This document shows positions 7,748-15,617 of a stretch of DNA of 64,000 bases, in pieces. Within the stretch, counting starts at the first letter, position 1. The number at the start of each line of letters is the position of its first letter. The position numbers and the translations under genes were made by a program. The notes below the pieces were generated by a model that was given only the letters and a program-made list of their open reading frames with translations, made no database searches and was not told where the DNA came from. This stretch comes from Hydrogenophaga sp. GTDB lineage: Bacteria > Pseudomonadota > Gammaproteobacteria > Burkholderiales > Burkholderiaceae_C. Location: the NCBI RefSeq assembly GCF_018780385.1, contig NZ_JADMJO010000001.1:1-64000 (forward strand), in the 5' to 3' direction.

Positions 7748-9045
7748 GCCCGCCCGCGCCGCCACACGCCTTTCATCATCGGCTTCACCGTCACGCCGTG
7801 CAGCAGGATGGACAGCACCACCACGATCAGCGTGAACTGGATCAGCTGCAGCGCCAGGGCCTCGGGCAACCCGTGCTGGATGGCGTACATCAGGTAGTAG
7901 AGCGAACCGATGCCGCGCACGCCGAACCAGGCGGTCATGCCGCGCACGGGGGCGATGGTGCGCATGCCCAGCAAGCCGATATACACACTCAACGGGCGCG
8001 CCACGAAGAACAGAAACAGCGCCAGACCCACCGCCGCCCAGTTCCACGAGTCGCGGTACAGCGCACCACCCAGCAAGAGCACCAGCACGAGTTCGGACAG
8101 CCGCTCCAGATGCTCCTTGAACACCAGCGCTCCCTGGCTCACGGTGGAAGTTGCCTCACCACCCGCTGCAGCCGACGGCACGGCAGCCACTGACACCGGC
8201 GCCTCGGCAACGGATGCGACCTGAGCCCGACGGGCGAGTCGCATTTCGGTCTGGCGCAGCGCAACAGCCCCGAAGAACACCGCCAGAAAACCCCAGGCGT
8301 GCAGCCACACGCTCACGCCATAGACGACACCGATGAAACCCAGACCCAGAAATTCGTCCAGCAATTCATGGCGCTGTGGTGCACCGCGCAACCACCGGCC
8401 CACGCGCGCCAGCGCCACGCCCGACAACACACCGATGGCGATGCCACCGACCGTGGCCCACACCACATCCACCAGCACCCACTGAAGGCCGCTCTCGCCA
8501 AGGTTGTGCAGACCCAGCAGCCCCAGGCCCAGCATCACGAAGGGAAACGCCGAGCCGTCGTTGAGACCGCCTTCGCAGGTGAGCGTGAAACGCAATTGAT
8601 CCCGGTCTCCGGGATGGCGGCTTTGCACTTCGGTGGCCAGCACCGGATCGGTGGGCGCCACGATGGCGCCCAGCAGGATGGCCGCGCCCAGCGGCAAACC
8701 CAATGCCCACACGCCGAACGTCGCCACCAGGCCCACCGTGAGCACCATGGACACAGTGGCCAGCAACAGTGGCGCACGCCACTGTCGAAAGCTGAACGGC
8801 ACGGGCATCTTCACGCCGGCAGAAAACAGCGAGATCAGCACCGCCACTTCGGTCAGCACCTCGAGAACCGCGGACTGTTTCAACGGATTGAAACTGAAGG
8901 CGTCCAGCACGGTGGGCCCCATGATCAGGCCGACCCCGAGGTAGAGCATCGCCGGGGTGACCGGCACGCGCTTGAGCACCGTCGACGCCACACCCATCAC
9001 GAGCAGCAGGGCGCCAACGAGGACGAACCACTGTGCAATGCTCAT
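7744..9045 (-). CDS. Cation:proton antiporter, CPA1/NhaP type
   Basis: A 433-residue inner-membrane Na+(K+)/H+ antiporter with about twelve hydrophobic segments. Characteristic motifs are APTDPVLATEVQ (around residue 130), CEGGLNDGSAFPFV with the functional Asn-Asp pair (around 157), and a late WFGVRGIGSLYYLMYA segment. A hydrophilic loop of about 45 residues near 285-325, rich in Ala/Val/Ser, breaks the membrane part and is not conserved in the family. The start ATG 9045 has a strong GGAGGTGG site. The stop overlaps that of thiE by four bases (convergent), so transcripts of the two genes overlap. Likely role is pH and salt homeostasis. Confidence 0.85.
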   Translation of the reverse strand: MSIAQWFVLVGALLLVMGVASTVLKRVPVTPAMLYLGVGLIMGPTVLDAFSFNPLKQSAVLEVLTEVAVLISLFSAGVKMPVPFSFRQWRAPLLLATVSMVLTVGLVATFGVWALGLPLGAAILLGAIVAPTDPVLATEVQSRHPGDRDQLRFTLTCEGGLNDGSAFPFVMLGLGLLGLHNLGESGLQWVLVDVVWATVGGIAIGVLSGVALARVGRWLRGAPQRHELLDEFLGLGFIGVVYGVSVWLHAWGFLAVFFGAVALRQTEMRLARRAQVASVAEAPVSVAAVPSAAAGGEATSTVSQGALVFKEHLERLSELVLVLLLGGALYRDSWNWAAVGLALFLFFVARPLSVYIGLLGMRTIAPVRGMTAWFGVRGIGSLYYLMYAIQHGLPEALALQLIQFTLIVVVLSILLHGVTVKPMMKGVWRRGRA

Positions 9046-9187
9046 GAGACCACCTCCATGCTGCGCACCGCGCGCCCGGCGCGGATCAAGCCAGGGTGCG
9101 GTCCGATGTTTCGCAGGCGCTCATGCGCTGCAGTGAGATATCGAGCGGCTTCATGGCGTTCTTCAATCCGACGGCGTGAAGAACAAC

Positions 9188-10078
9188 TCAGCGCGCCTTG
9201 ATCTGACCACTGTCGTCGGACAGCACGATCTCCACACGGCGGTTCATCTGACGACCGGCGGCGGTGTCGTTCGAACCCACCGGGTTGGCCTTGCCGTAAC
9301 CGCGCGAGGCCACGCGGTTGGACGCAATGCCCTGGCGCAGCAGGGCAACCCGCACCGCATCGGCGCGCTCGGTGGACAGCGTCTGGTTGTAGGCATCGGC
9401 ACCCGTGCTGTCGGTGAAGCCTTCCACCAGCACGGTGCGTTGCGGATCGGTCTTGAGCACTTCGGCCAGCTGGTCCACCATGCGCATGCCTGCGGGTTTG
9501 AGGGCAGAGCGGTCCACATCGAACAGCACATCACCCAGGGTGATCACCACACCGCGTGGCGTCTGCTTGGCATTGAGTTCGGCCATGCGCGCTTCCAGCA
9601 GGCGGTTGCGCTCCATCGCCAGGGCGGCCTGGCGCTGGGCCTCCGCCGCGTCGGTGCGGGCAGCGCCTGCCGAACGCTGCGCTTCTGCGGCAGCGCGCTG
9701 GGCGGCCTCGGCCTCTTGCGTTCGCGCCTGCAGCTGGGCGGCGGTGCGCGCGGCACCGGCGTTGGCCACGCTGAGCTCGGCGGTCTTGAAGTTCACCGTC
9801 TCGCGGACGATGAACGCGCGCTGCGAGGCCACGTAAGCCAGGTGATTCACCCGCGCTTCGTCTTCCCGATTGTTCGACGCCATGTTGGCGGCGTTCAATG
9901 CATCGGCGGCCTGGCGCAACTCGACGGGGGCCTGATTTTGTGAACGTGGGTCGGCTTGCACGGTGCGGAAGTCCTCGCGCGCCTGGTCAAGCCGGACGTT
10001 GGACACCGGTGTGGTGCTGCAGCCGGCCACGATGGCCAGAGCGGTGAGGGAAAGCGCAAAACGGTGGGTGGTTTTCAT
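9188..10078 (-). CDS. OmpA-family lipoprotein with N-terminal DUF4398
   Basis: A 296-residue outer-membrane lipoprotein. The signal peptide ends in a lipobox, IVAGC, with the lipid-bearing Cys at residue 20. Residues ~30-120 match a DUF4398-type helical domain. Residues ~115-180 are an Ala/Gln/Glu-rich heptad region, probably coiled coil. The C-terminal ~110 residues are a peptidoglycan-binding OmpA domain: VLFDVDRSALKP, EGFTDSTGADAYNQTLSTERA and NRRVEIVLS are visible. It probably links outer membrane to peptidoglycan. It lies 25 bases downstream of a second, shorter DUF4398 lipoprotein, so the two are co-transcribed and probably work together. The start ATG 10078 was chosen because the lipoprotein signal begins there. 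Confidence 0.87.
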   Translation of the reverse strand: MKTTHRFALSLTALAIVAGCSTTPVSNVRLDQAREDFRTVQADPRSQNQAPVELRQAADALNAANMASNNREDEARVNHLAYVASQRAFIVRETVNFKTAELSVANAGAARTAAQLQARTQEAEAAQRAAAEAQRSAGAARTDAAEAQRQAALAMERNRLLEARMAELNAKQTPRGVVITLGDVLFDVDRSALKPAGMRMVDQLAEVLKTDPQRTVLVEGFTDSTGADAYNQTLSTERADAVRVALLRQGIASNRVASRGYGKANPVGSNDTAAGRQMNRRVEIVLSDDSGQIKAR

Positions 10079-10103
10079 GGCGTGTCCTGGGTTGTTGGTG
10101 TTG

Positions 10104-10532
10104 TTATCGGGGAGCCGTGCGGTCGATTTCCTGGCGCAGAACGCGGCCATCTTCGCGCAACTCGCTGGCGGCCCTGTCGGCCCGGTTGCTGCGGGCCTTG
10201 GCCTCGGCCAGACGCGCATCCACCTGCACTTCGTTGGACAGCAGCAGCGCACGGTCGTACTGCTCCTGCGTCATCGCGGTGTCGGCCATGGCCTGCTTCT
10301 GGCGAGCGATGTTGAGCTCGGTGGGCGCGAGTTCGGCCGCACCGGCCCGCGTGGCCGCCTCGATCGCAGCACGCGACAAAGCCAGCTCCTGTGTGGGTGC
10401 CGCAATCTTCGTGGCGCAGGCCATCAGCATCAAGGCCAGCGCCGTGACGGCGGTGAGGCTCAGCAGACGCGCCACGTGGTAACGAGACGTTGCAGGCAAG
10501 GTGAGTGCGCGTGGCGCGAGTGCATTGTTCAT
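10104..10532 (-). CDS. DUF4398 domain lipoprotein
   Basis: A 142-residue exported protein. A long N-region precedes a hydrophobic core ending in LMACATK, a lipobox-like site with Cys near residue 39. The mature part is an all-helical, Ala/Glu/Arg-rich DUF4398 domain (ELALSRAAIEAATRAGAAELAP..). It is first in an operon with the DUF4398-OmpA lipoprotein downstream. Its domain is repeated in that neighbour, which suggests duplication within the operon. The promoter must lie in the 173-base gap shared with divergent csbD. The function is not known. Inferred role: envelope integrity. Confidence 0.75.
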   Translation of the reverse strand: MNNALAPRALTLPATSRYHVARLLSLTAVTALALMLMACATKIAAPTQELALSRAAIEAATRAGAAELAPTELNIARQKQAMADTAMTQEQYDRALLLSNEVQVDARLAEAKARSNRADRAASELREDGRVLRQEIDRTAPR

Positions 10533-10604
10533 GGCGGTTTCTTTCAGGTCATGGGCCACAGAGGCCGACGAACCAAGCATGAGGGGCACGCCCTCTTCGC
10601 GTCG

Positions 10605-10623
10605 GTGCTTTGGCGCACAGACC
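10605..10623 (+). promoter_or_regulatory. Weak copy of the island box (GTGCT-N4-CGCAC-AGACC) upstream of csbD
   Basis: It has the same layout as the five good boxes between 11.0 and 24.7 kb but with one mismatch in the CGAAC half (CGCAC) and a poor left half. It ends 82 bases before the csbD start, within the spacing range of the others (63-95). A CTAAAA at 10640-10645 could serve as -10. By itself this would be unconvincing; it is listed because of the context. Confidence 0.25.
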
Positions 10624-10705
10624 CCGGGCGTTGTGACGCCTAAAAACCCACCAGGCGGCCTGCACATCCGTGCTCGTTGACGCCGCCCCAACGAAAGGAC
10701 ATCAC

Positions 10706-10960
10706 ATGAACTGGGACACCATTCAAGGCAACTGGAAACAACTCACCGGCCGCGCCAAGCAGCAGTGGGGCAAGCTCACCGACGACGACCTGACGCAGGT
10801 GGCAGGCCACCGCGATCAGCTCGCCGGCAAGATCCAGGAACGCTACGGCATTGCCAAGGACGAAGCCGAAGAGCAGCTGAAAGCCTGGGAGACCAGCGCT
10901 GACGACTCGTGGCTGAACATCTCGACCGACGCCGAACACGCGCAAAAGCAGCGTCGCTGA
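10706..10960 (+). CDS. CsbD-like general stress protein
   Basis: An 84-residue hydrophilic protein of the CsbD/YjbJ family. The family signature is clear: MNWDTIQGNWKQLTGRAKQQWG followed by KLTDDDLTQVAGHRDQLAGK and IQERYG..KDEAEEQL. These small acidic helical proteins are strongly induced by osmotic, starvation or phosphate stress in many bacteria; their biochemical role is unknown. The C-terminal ~20 residues (WLNISTDAEHAQKQRR) are extra. Ribosome binding site AAAGGA lies 6-11 bases upstream. It is divergent from the DUF4398 operon and followed by an 8-bp hairpin without T tract (10971-10991). Confidence 0.85.
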   Translation: MNWDTIQGNWKQLTGRAKQQWGKLTDDDLTQVAGHRDQLAGKIQERYGIAKDEAEEQLKAWETSADDSWLNISTDAEHAQKQRR

Positions 10961-11066
10961 TGACTTGAAAGCTCCCGCGCAATGCGGGAGCCGGGGGGCC
11001 AACCCGGCCCCCGCCCTTTCAACCGGTCGCAACGATTTGCGTCCGGTTGAATCAACAGGGCCAACC

Positions 11067-11085
11067 GTTCGACACCGAACAGACC
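11067..11085 (+). promoter_or_regulatory. Island box 1: GTTCG-N4-CGAAC-AGACC upstream of the PIG-L gene
   Basis: A perfect 5-bp inverted repeat, GTTCG and CGAAC, with a 4-base spacer is followed by AGACC. The box ends 63 bases before the PIG-L start. A possible -10 (TTGAAT) is centred about 32 bases from the repeat centre, which would place the repeat near -42. The geometry (two 5-bp arms, N4) equals that of FNR-family operators. Confidence 0.55.
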
Positions 11086-11148
11086 GCCCACCCTCTCGTC
11101 GATTGAATGGCCCTCGCGTGCTGCTGTGACCGGCACCGGGAGTTCTCC

Positions 11149-12018
11149 ATGCTGGCCCTCGTCGCCCCTGCCAACAACGAAGAGGCCGCCATCGCAATGT
11201 TCCTGCGCGCGGTGCCAGCGTCTCCGGGTGAGCGACTGGATGTTGCCAGGGAGTCCATCGTGGGCGCAGTGGATCTGCCCGCGCTGCTCCGTGGCGAGGC
11301 CACCTGCGAACTCACATGGCGGCGCTGGCTGGCCGGGCTGCGCTGTCACGAGTTGTCCGTGCGGGACTGGCTGCCAGCTCACGCCCGCCTGGTGGTCGTC
11401 GCGCCCCACCCCAACGACGAGATACTGGCCTGCGGGGGTCTCATAGCCACGCATGTGGCGCAAGGGGGCCGTGTGCTGATCGTGGCCGTCACGGACGGCG
11501 AGGCCAGCCATGAAGGAACACCATTCAACCGCGAAGACCTGGCCTACGTTCGACGCAACGAGCGGCGGCAGGGACTGCGTTTGCTGGGTCTGTCGCAACC
11601 CAGAGTGCTGGCTCTGGGGCTGGAGGACGGCCACGTCCAGCAACTGGGGACCCTCTTGCTCGAGCGGCTGATGACACTGCTGCAGCCGAACGACGTGGTG
11701 GTGAGCACCTGGGAAAACGACGGGCACCCCGATCACGATGCCACCGGACACATGACCCGCCGGGCCTGCGCCACCCTCGGCTGCGCGTATCTCGCCGCAC
11801 CGGTGTGGATGTGGCATTGGGCAACACCGGGCGATGACCACGTTCCCTGGCTTCGACTGCGTGGCCTGCCCTTGAGTGCTGCGGATGGCTCACAGAAACA
11901 AGCCGCCCTGGCGGCCCACCGTTCGCAACTCAGCCCGCGAAACCTTGACCTCGGCGCCGTGCTGGGACACGCCATCGTGGAGCGAGCGGCCTGGCGCACC
12001 GAGTACTTCTTCGTATGA
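11149..12018 (+). CDS. PIG-L/LmbE-family deacetylase homologue
   Basis: A 289-residue protein. Residues ~80-289 form a LmbE/PIG-L-like fold, a family of zinc-dependent N-acetylglucosaminyl deacetylases. The motif that normally reads HPDDE is HPNDE here (residues 87-91), so the Asp that acts as general base in characterised members is Asn. The second metal motif HPDHD (193-197) is intact. Zinc could still bind, but the activity is uncertain. The first ~80 residues are an extra region with no recognised domain. The start was placed at ATG 11149 because GGGAG lies 8 bases upstream. It could modify surface glycans or small glycosides. It stands between CsbD and a membrane-protein gene, in a stress/envelope island. 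Confidence 0.8.
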   Translation: MLALVAPANNEEAAIAMFLRAVPASPGERLDVARESIVGAVDLPALLRGEATCELTWRRWLAGLRCHELSVRDWLPAHARLVVVAPHPNDEILACGGLIATHVAQGGRVLIVAVTDGEASHEGTPFNREDLAYVRRNERRQGLRLLGLSQPRVLALGLEDGHVQQLGTLLLERLMTLLQPNDVVVSTWENDGHPDHDATGHMTRRACATLGCAYLAAPVWMWHWATPGDDHVPWLRLRGLPLSAADGSQKQAALAAHRSQLSPRNLDLGAVLGHAIVERAAWRTEYFFV

Positions 12019-12021
12019 ACC

Positions 12022-12056
12022 CTGTTCGGTGAGCAACGTTCGTGACCGAACAGACC
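12022..12056 (+). promoter_or_regulatory. Island box 2 (12038-12056) with an extra inverted half-site
   Basis: GTTCG (12038-12042), N4, CGAAC (12047-12051), AGACC: identical architecture to box 1. In addition CTGTTCGGT at 12022-12030 is the exact reverse complement of ACCGAACAG at 12045-12053, so three half-sites lie together. The box ends 95 bases before the membrane-protein start at 12152. It begins just after the PIG-L stop, so the outer repeat could also act as a hairpin ending that gene. Confidence 0.5.
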
Positions 12057-12151
12057 CACCACCACGCAAGCTTTACGGTTGCTCCCACCACGAACGACGC
12101 CCCGTACCGGATCCTCCGGCATGGGTTGGCTCGTCGAGAACAGGAGTGAAC

Positions 12152-13168
12152 ATGGCATACCCCGACACATTGAGCGCTGAAGAAGCGCACCATGCGCGCG
12201 CAACCAGCGGCGGTCTTGTTGAACGATCGACGCGCAACGCCAGCGCGGTTTCCTGGGGCGCCATCGTCGCAGGCGCCGCAGCGGCGGCGGCGCTGTCGTT
12301 GATCCTTCTCATCCTCGGCGTCGGCCTGGGCTTGTCGTCGGTGTCGCCCTGGGCGTATGACGGCATCGGCGCCACGACCCTCGGCGTCTCCACCATCGTG
12401 TGGTTGACGGTGACGCAGCTGCTGGCCTCCGCCATGGGCGGCTACCTCGCGGGCCGCTTGCGCACCAAATGGACGGAAGTGCATGCCGACGAGGTCTATT
12501 TCCGCGACACCGCGCACGGCTTCCTGGCCTGGGCTGTGTCGTCCCTGGCCATCGCCGCGTTGCTCACCTCGGTCATTGGGTCCATCGTGGGCGGCGGCAT
12601 CCAGGCCGGTGCAACGGTTGCGGGTGGTGCGGCCGGCGCGGCCACCGCCGCCACGGCAGGCGTGGTGCAGGAAAGCGAAGGGGATCCCATGGGCTACTTC
12701 GTGGACACGCTGTTCCGTCGCGAGGCTGGCGCGGCTGCGTCCTCTGCTTCGACCAGTCCGGAGACGACGACCACTTCCTCGTCCACCGCCGGCATGCCCG
12801 CGAGCACCACCACCAGCACCGCTGTGAGCAACGACGGCAGCCATGAACGTGATGTCGCGGAGATCGGCCGCATCCTGATGTTCAACGACCTGTCCAAGCC
12901 CTTGCCGGAAGACGACGCGCGCCATGTGGGTCAACTGGTCGCGCAGCGCACCGGCCTGTCACAAGCTGATGCACAGAAGCGGGTCACCGACACCTATGCG
13001 CGGGCGCAGTCCCAGGTGCGCGAAGCAGAAACCGACGCGCGGGCCGCAGCGGACGCCGCGCGCAAAGCCTCAGCCTCCGCTGCGCTCTGGCTCTTCGTGT
13101 CGCTGCTGATCGGCGCCTTCTTTGCCAGCCTCGCGGCCACCTTCGGCGGTCGTCAACGCGACGCTTGA
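12152..13168 (+). CDS. Conserved membrane protein of unknown function
   Basis: A 338-residue inner-membrane protein. Hydrophobic segments are seen at about 33-60 (glycine/alanine-rich), 80-105, 130-165 and 310-330. Residues ~195-245 form a low-complexity Ser/Thr-rich stretch. Residues ~250-310 are a charged helical region (EDDARHVGQLVAQRTGLSQ.. and QVREAETDARAAADAARKA) that looks like a coiled coil next to the last membrane helix. I recognise it only as a type of hypothetical protein common in Burkholderiales and Rhizobiales. AGGAG at 12142-12146 sets the start. A 23-codon gene for a membrane peptide follows after 34 bases and is probably co-transcribed. Role unknown; context suggests envelope stress. 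Confidence 0.7.
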   Translation: MAYPDTLSAEEAHHARATSGGLVERSTRNASAVSWGAIVAGAAAAAALSLILLILGVGLGLSSVSPWAYDGIGATTLGVSTIVWLTVTQLLASAMGGYLAGRLRTKWTEVHADEVYFRDTAHGFLAWAVSSLAIAALLTSVIGSIVGGGIQAGATVAGGAAGAATAATAGVVQESEGDPMGYFVDTLFRREAGAAASSASTSPETTTTSSSTAGMPASTTTSTAVSNDGSHERDVAEIGRILMFNDLSKPLPEDDARHVGQLVAQRTGLSQADAQKRVTDTYARAQSQVREAETDARAAADAARKASASAALWLFVSLLIGAFFASLAATFGGRQRDA

Positions 13169-13202
13169 AAACACCTCTCAACCCCAACACAGAAAGCCCG
13201 CC

Positions 13203-13274
13203 ATGCGTTCACTACTTCTGCTTTTTCTGGGTATCCCGATCCCGATCATCATTCTGATCGCGCTCTTCACGTGA
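13203..13274 (+). CDS. 23-residue hydrophobic membrane peptide
   Basis: A tiny open frame running from ATG 13203 to TGA 13272-13274. The peptide reads MRSLLLLFLGIPIPIIIL at its start and ends IALFT, so it is one membrane-spanning helix with a single Arg at the N-terminus. GAAAG lies 7 bases before the ATG. It sits 34 bases after the 338-residue membrane protein and before the convergent ferritin-like gene, so it belongs to the upstream transcript. The strict all-hydrophobic composition without a single frame break and the Pro-Ile-Pro centre argue for a real gene. I recall similar very short proteins annotated as hypothetical in related genera, but cannot verify this here. It may be a small regulatory or partner subunit of the membrane protein. 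Confidence 0.6.
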   Translation: MRSLLLLFLGIPIPIIILIALFT

Positions 13275-13309
13275 TCGGGATCTGAGCCTCCGTGACGGGC
13301 TTGTCGGCG

Positions 13310-13858
13310 TCAGCCGGTCTTGCCCGGCACCTGCGTCAGCAGATCGGCCAGCTCGTCGGCGTGTTCTTCTTCCACCGCGAGGATGGATTCAAGCAAGCGG
13401 CGCGTGGTCGGGTCATCGTTGCCGAGCGACTCGATCGCGTGGCGGTAACTGTCGATGGCGATCCGCTCGGCCACCAGGTTCTCGCGAATCATCTCGGTCA
13501 GCGTGGCACCTTCCACGTACTCGGCGTGGCTGCGCTTGGAGAGTGAATCGGGCGAAAAATCGGGCTCTCCCCCGAGCTGCACGATGCGCTCAGCCAGCTG
13601 ATCGGCGTGGCCCTGCTCTTCCTTGGAGTGCACGAGAAACTCGGCCGCCGTGGCGTGCGAGTGGATGCCGCTGGCCATGAAATGGTGCCGGCGGTAGCGC
13701 AGCACGCACACGAGTTCGGTGGCCAGTGCATCGTTGAGCATGGCGATGACTTCCGGGAGATCGGCACTGTAGCCGGCCGTGACGGCGCCTTCTTCCATGC
13801 GCTGGCGTGCGCTGATGCGCAGCTGCGGGATGTCCAGGGGCTTCAAAGGTTCGTTCAT
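13310..13858 (-). CDS. Ferritin-like (bacterioferritin/Dps-type) protein
   Basis: A 182-residue four-helix ferritin-like protein. Iron-ligand motifs are seen as ALATELVCVLRYRRHHF (helix A, Glu), KEEQGHADQLAERI (ExxH, helix B), ENLVAERIAIDSYRHAI (helix C) and VEEEHADELADLL (ExxH, helix D), i.e. a full di-iron site. Family members store iron or protect DNA against peroxide. ATG 13858 has GGAG 7 bases upstream. An upstream in-frame ATG at 13909 has an AAGGA site and would add 17 residues without homology. It follows crp1 by 74 bases on the same strand and may be in one transcript with it. Confidence 0.82.
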   Translation of the reverse strand: MNEPLKPLDIPQLRISARQRMEEGAVTAGYSADLPEVIAMLNDALATELVCVLRYRRHHFMASGIHSHATAAEFLVHSKEEQGHADQLAERIVQLGGEPDFSPDSLSKRSHAEYVEGATLTEMIRENLVAERIAIDSYRHAIESLGNDDPTTRRLLESILAVEEEHADELADLLTQVPGKTG

Positions 13859-13932
13859 GGTGTTCTCCGATCGGGTGGGGTTCGCGCGGGGCGCGAAGGT
13901 GCTGTTCATGGGGGGTTTCCTTCTGTTCGGCG

Positions 13933-14634
13933 CTAGGCCTTCATGGTCATGAGTTCGCTGTGCAGCAATTTGTCGGCCTCGTAGCAGCTGCACGATTCGG
14001 TCTCCAGCCCCAGCCGATCAAGCACCTTGAGCTCACCACGGCGGTACTCGATGAGGCCGTCCTTCTGGAAGTCGCTCGCGGCCTTGGTCACGCCCACACG
14101 GCGCACGCCCAGCATCAATGAGATGAATTCCTGCGTGACGTGAAAGTGGTCTGCCTGGGCGCGGTCCTGGCTCATGAGCAGCCAGCGCGCCAGCCGCTGG
14201 CCGATGGGATGGAATCGTTCGCAGGCCGAGGCGAGCGATTGCTGGTGCAGCCGGATCATCAAGGTGCGCTGCAACAGGTTCTCCAAGGCGGGCATCTCTT
14301 CCATGGCCTTGCGGAAAACCTGGGCTTCGATGCGCCAGCAACTGCCCGCACCCTGCACCAGCGCTCGCCAGGGCGTCTTGGCCTCGCCCAGCACCAGTTC
14401 GGATCCGAGCATGGCCTCGCGCCCGACCATGCCCACCTCCAGTGGCGGGTGGCTGTCGATGTCGATCACCAGCGAGATGAAACCCGAGCGTGGGAAGTAG
14501 GCGTGGCTCAGTTGCGCGCCGCGCACGCTGAGCTCGGCAGAGAGCACCAGTTCGAACGGCTCGCACAACGCCAGAAAGCGTTTCCGAACCGGTTTGGGAA
14601 GCAGTTCGATCAGGTGGTTTTCGGAGGAGTTCAT
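13933..14634 (-). CDS. Crp/Fnr-family transcriptional regulator (first of two)
   Basis: A 233-residue regulator with an N-terminal cyclic-nucleotide-type beta barrel (residues ~10-130) and a C-terminal winged helix. The recognition region reads SLMLGVRRVGVTKAASDFQ. It is a paralogue of the next gene, with which it shares layout and the C-terminal cysteine-rich end (SCSCYEADK here, TCECYRVVK there). The usual cAMP-binding phosphate cassette is not evident, so the signal is unknown. Start ATG 14634 was taken over upstream in-frame codons because the homologous part begins there. It lies between a ferritin gene and the second crp-like gene in a stress island. It is a candidate binder of the repeated GTTCG-N4-CGAAC boxes (inference). 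Confidence 0.85.
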   Translation of the reverse strand: MNSSENHLIELLPKPVRKRFLALCEPFELVLSAELSVRGAQLSHAYFPRSGFISLVIDIDSHPPLEVGMVGREAMLGSELVLGEAKTPWRALVQGAGSCWRIEAQVFRKAMEEMPALENLLQRTLMIRLHQQSLASACERFHPIGQRLARWLLMSQDRAQADHFHVTQEFISLMLGVRRVGVTKAASDFQKDGLIEYRRGELKVLDRLGLETESCSCYEADKLLHSELMTMKA

Positions 14635-14781
14635 GGCGTTCGCCTGGTACACAAGCGAAACCCCTCCCAGGGCGAACTCATGCGGGTTGCGAGGCACGTT
14701 GCCCGGCAATCCCTGAATCAATATGGACCTATCTGACTGCGTGCACCGTCTCCCACCGTACACAAGCCCCAACAAGTCGAA

Positions 14782-15501
14782 TCAGACCGCCTCAAGGTCG
14801 GGCAGGAGGCGGTCGTATTCCTTCTTCACCACGCGATAACACTCGCAGGTGCGGTGCTCCAGACCCGGGCGGTCCAGCACCGCGATATGACCGCGCGCGT
14901 AGCGGATCAGGCCGGCGGCCTGCAGCTTGAGCGCCGCTTCGGTGACGCCCTCACGTCGCACACCCAGCATGTTGGCGATCAGCTCCTGCGTCATCACCAG
15001 TTCGTTGCCAGGCAGGCGGTCCAGGCTGAGCAGCAGCCAGCGGCACAGCTGCTGATCCAGCGAGTGGTGGCGGTTGCACACGGCGGTCTGGCTCATCTGC
15101 GTGATGAGCGCTTGCGTGTAGCGCAGCATCAGGTGCATGACCGGGCTGGAACGCTCGAACTCGGTCTTGATGGCGTCTGAGCGCAGGCGGTAGCCCATGC
15201 CCGCGCTCTGCACCACGGCACGGTTCGGTGTGGAGCCACCGCCCATGAAGATGGCGATGCCCACCACGCCCTCATGGCCCACCACCGCAATCTCCGCCGA
15301 CGAGCCGTTCTCCAGCACGTAGAGCAGCGAGACGATGGCATTGGTTGGGAAATACACGAACCCCATCTGCGCGCCGGACTCGTAGAGCACCTTGCCCAGC
15401 GGAAGATCGACCAACTCAAGCTGAGGCTGCCAGCGAAGCCATTCTGCGTCTGGCAACGAGGCCAACAACTGGTTCTGACGCGGGTGGTCGGGTTCGATCA
15501 A
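14782..15501 (-). CDS. Crp/Fnr-family transcriptional regulator (second of two)
   Basis: A 239-residue Crp/Fnr protein from TTG 15501. It has an N-terminal beta barrel with PLGKVLYESG and VYFPTNAIVSLLYV, and a C-terminal HTH (IANMLGVRREGVTEAALKLQ). It ends with a Cys pair (TCECY) like its neighbour. Start choice: TTG 15501 has a purine-rich AGGGGA site, and the family homology begins just after it (PDHPRQNQLLASLP). ATG 15570 and an ATG at 15609 are in frame, but both lie at or within box 3 (15589-15607), which by comparison with the other boxes should be an operator or promoter element 63-95 bases ahead of the start. The presence of the box suggests autoregulation. Confidence 0.82.
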   Translation of the reverse strand: MIEPDHPRQNQLLASLPDAEWLRWQPQLELVDLPLGKVLYESGAQMGFVYFPTNAIVSLLYVLENGSSAEIAVVGHEGVVGIAIFMGGGSTPNRAVVQSAGMGYRLRSDAIKTEFERSSPVMHLMLRYTQALITQMSQTAVCNRHHSLDQQLCRWLLLSLDRLPGNELVMTQELIANMLGVRREGVTEAALKLQAAGLIRYARGHIAVLDRPGLEHRTCECYRVVKKEYDRLLPDLEAV

Positions 15502-15588
15502 GTGGCTTTCCCCTGGGGTGGCTGTTGACGCAGGACGCGGCTCAGCAATAGGTTTTATTCCTTCAAGCATCGCATGAATACGACCGCC

Positions 15589-15607
15589 TGTCTGTTCGTA
15601 ACCGTAC
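15589..15607 (-). promoter_or_regulatory. Island box 3: GTACG-N4-CGAAC-AGACA upstream of the second Crp/Fnr gene
   Basis: Read on the minus strand, GTACG (15607-15603), GTTA, CGAAC (15598-15594), AGACA. One arm base and the last base differ from the consensus. It lies 87 bases ahead of TTG 15501. It also lies just after the 3' end of the glucan synthase gene (stop at 15618), in the only intergenic space there. Confidence 0.5.
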
Positions 15608-15617
15608 ATATAAATTT

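Noticed and set aside
10971..10991. Hairpin GCTCCCGC-N5-GCGGGAGC after csbD as terminator
   Set aside because: The stem is perfect, but no T tract follows; it cannot be called a terminator with confidence.
11072..11104. GAAC-N16-CGTC at box 1 read as a classical ECF sigma promoter
   Set aside because: The CGTC element is absent at the same spacing in the other four boxes, whereas the GTTCG-N4-CGAAC symmetry recurs.
13922..13933. TCTGTTCGGCGC upstream of the ferritin-like gene as another island box
   Set aside because: It shares CGAACAG on the minus strand, but the AGACC part and the left arm do not match, and it overlaps the end of crp1.
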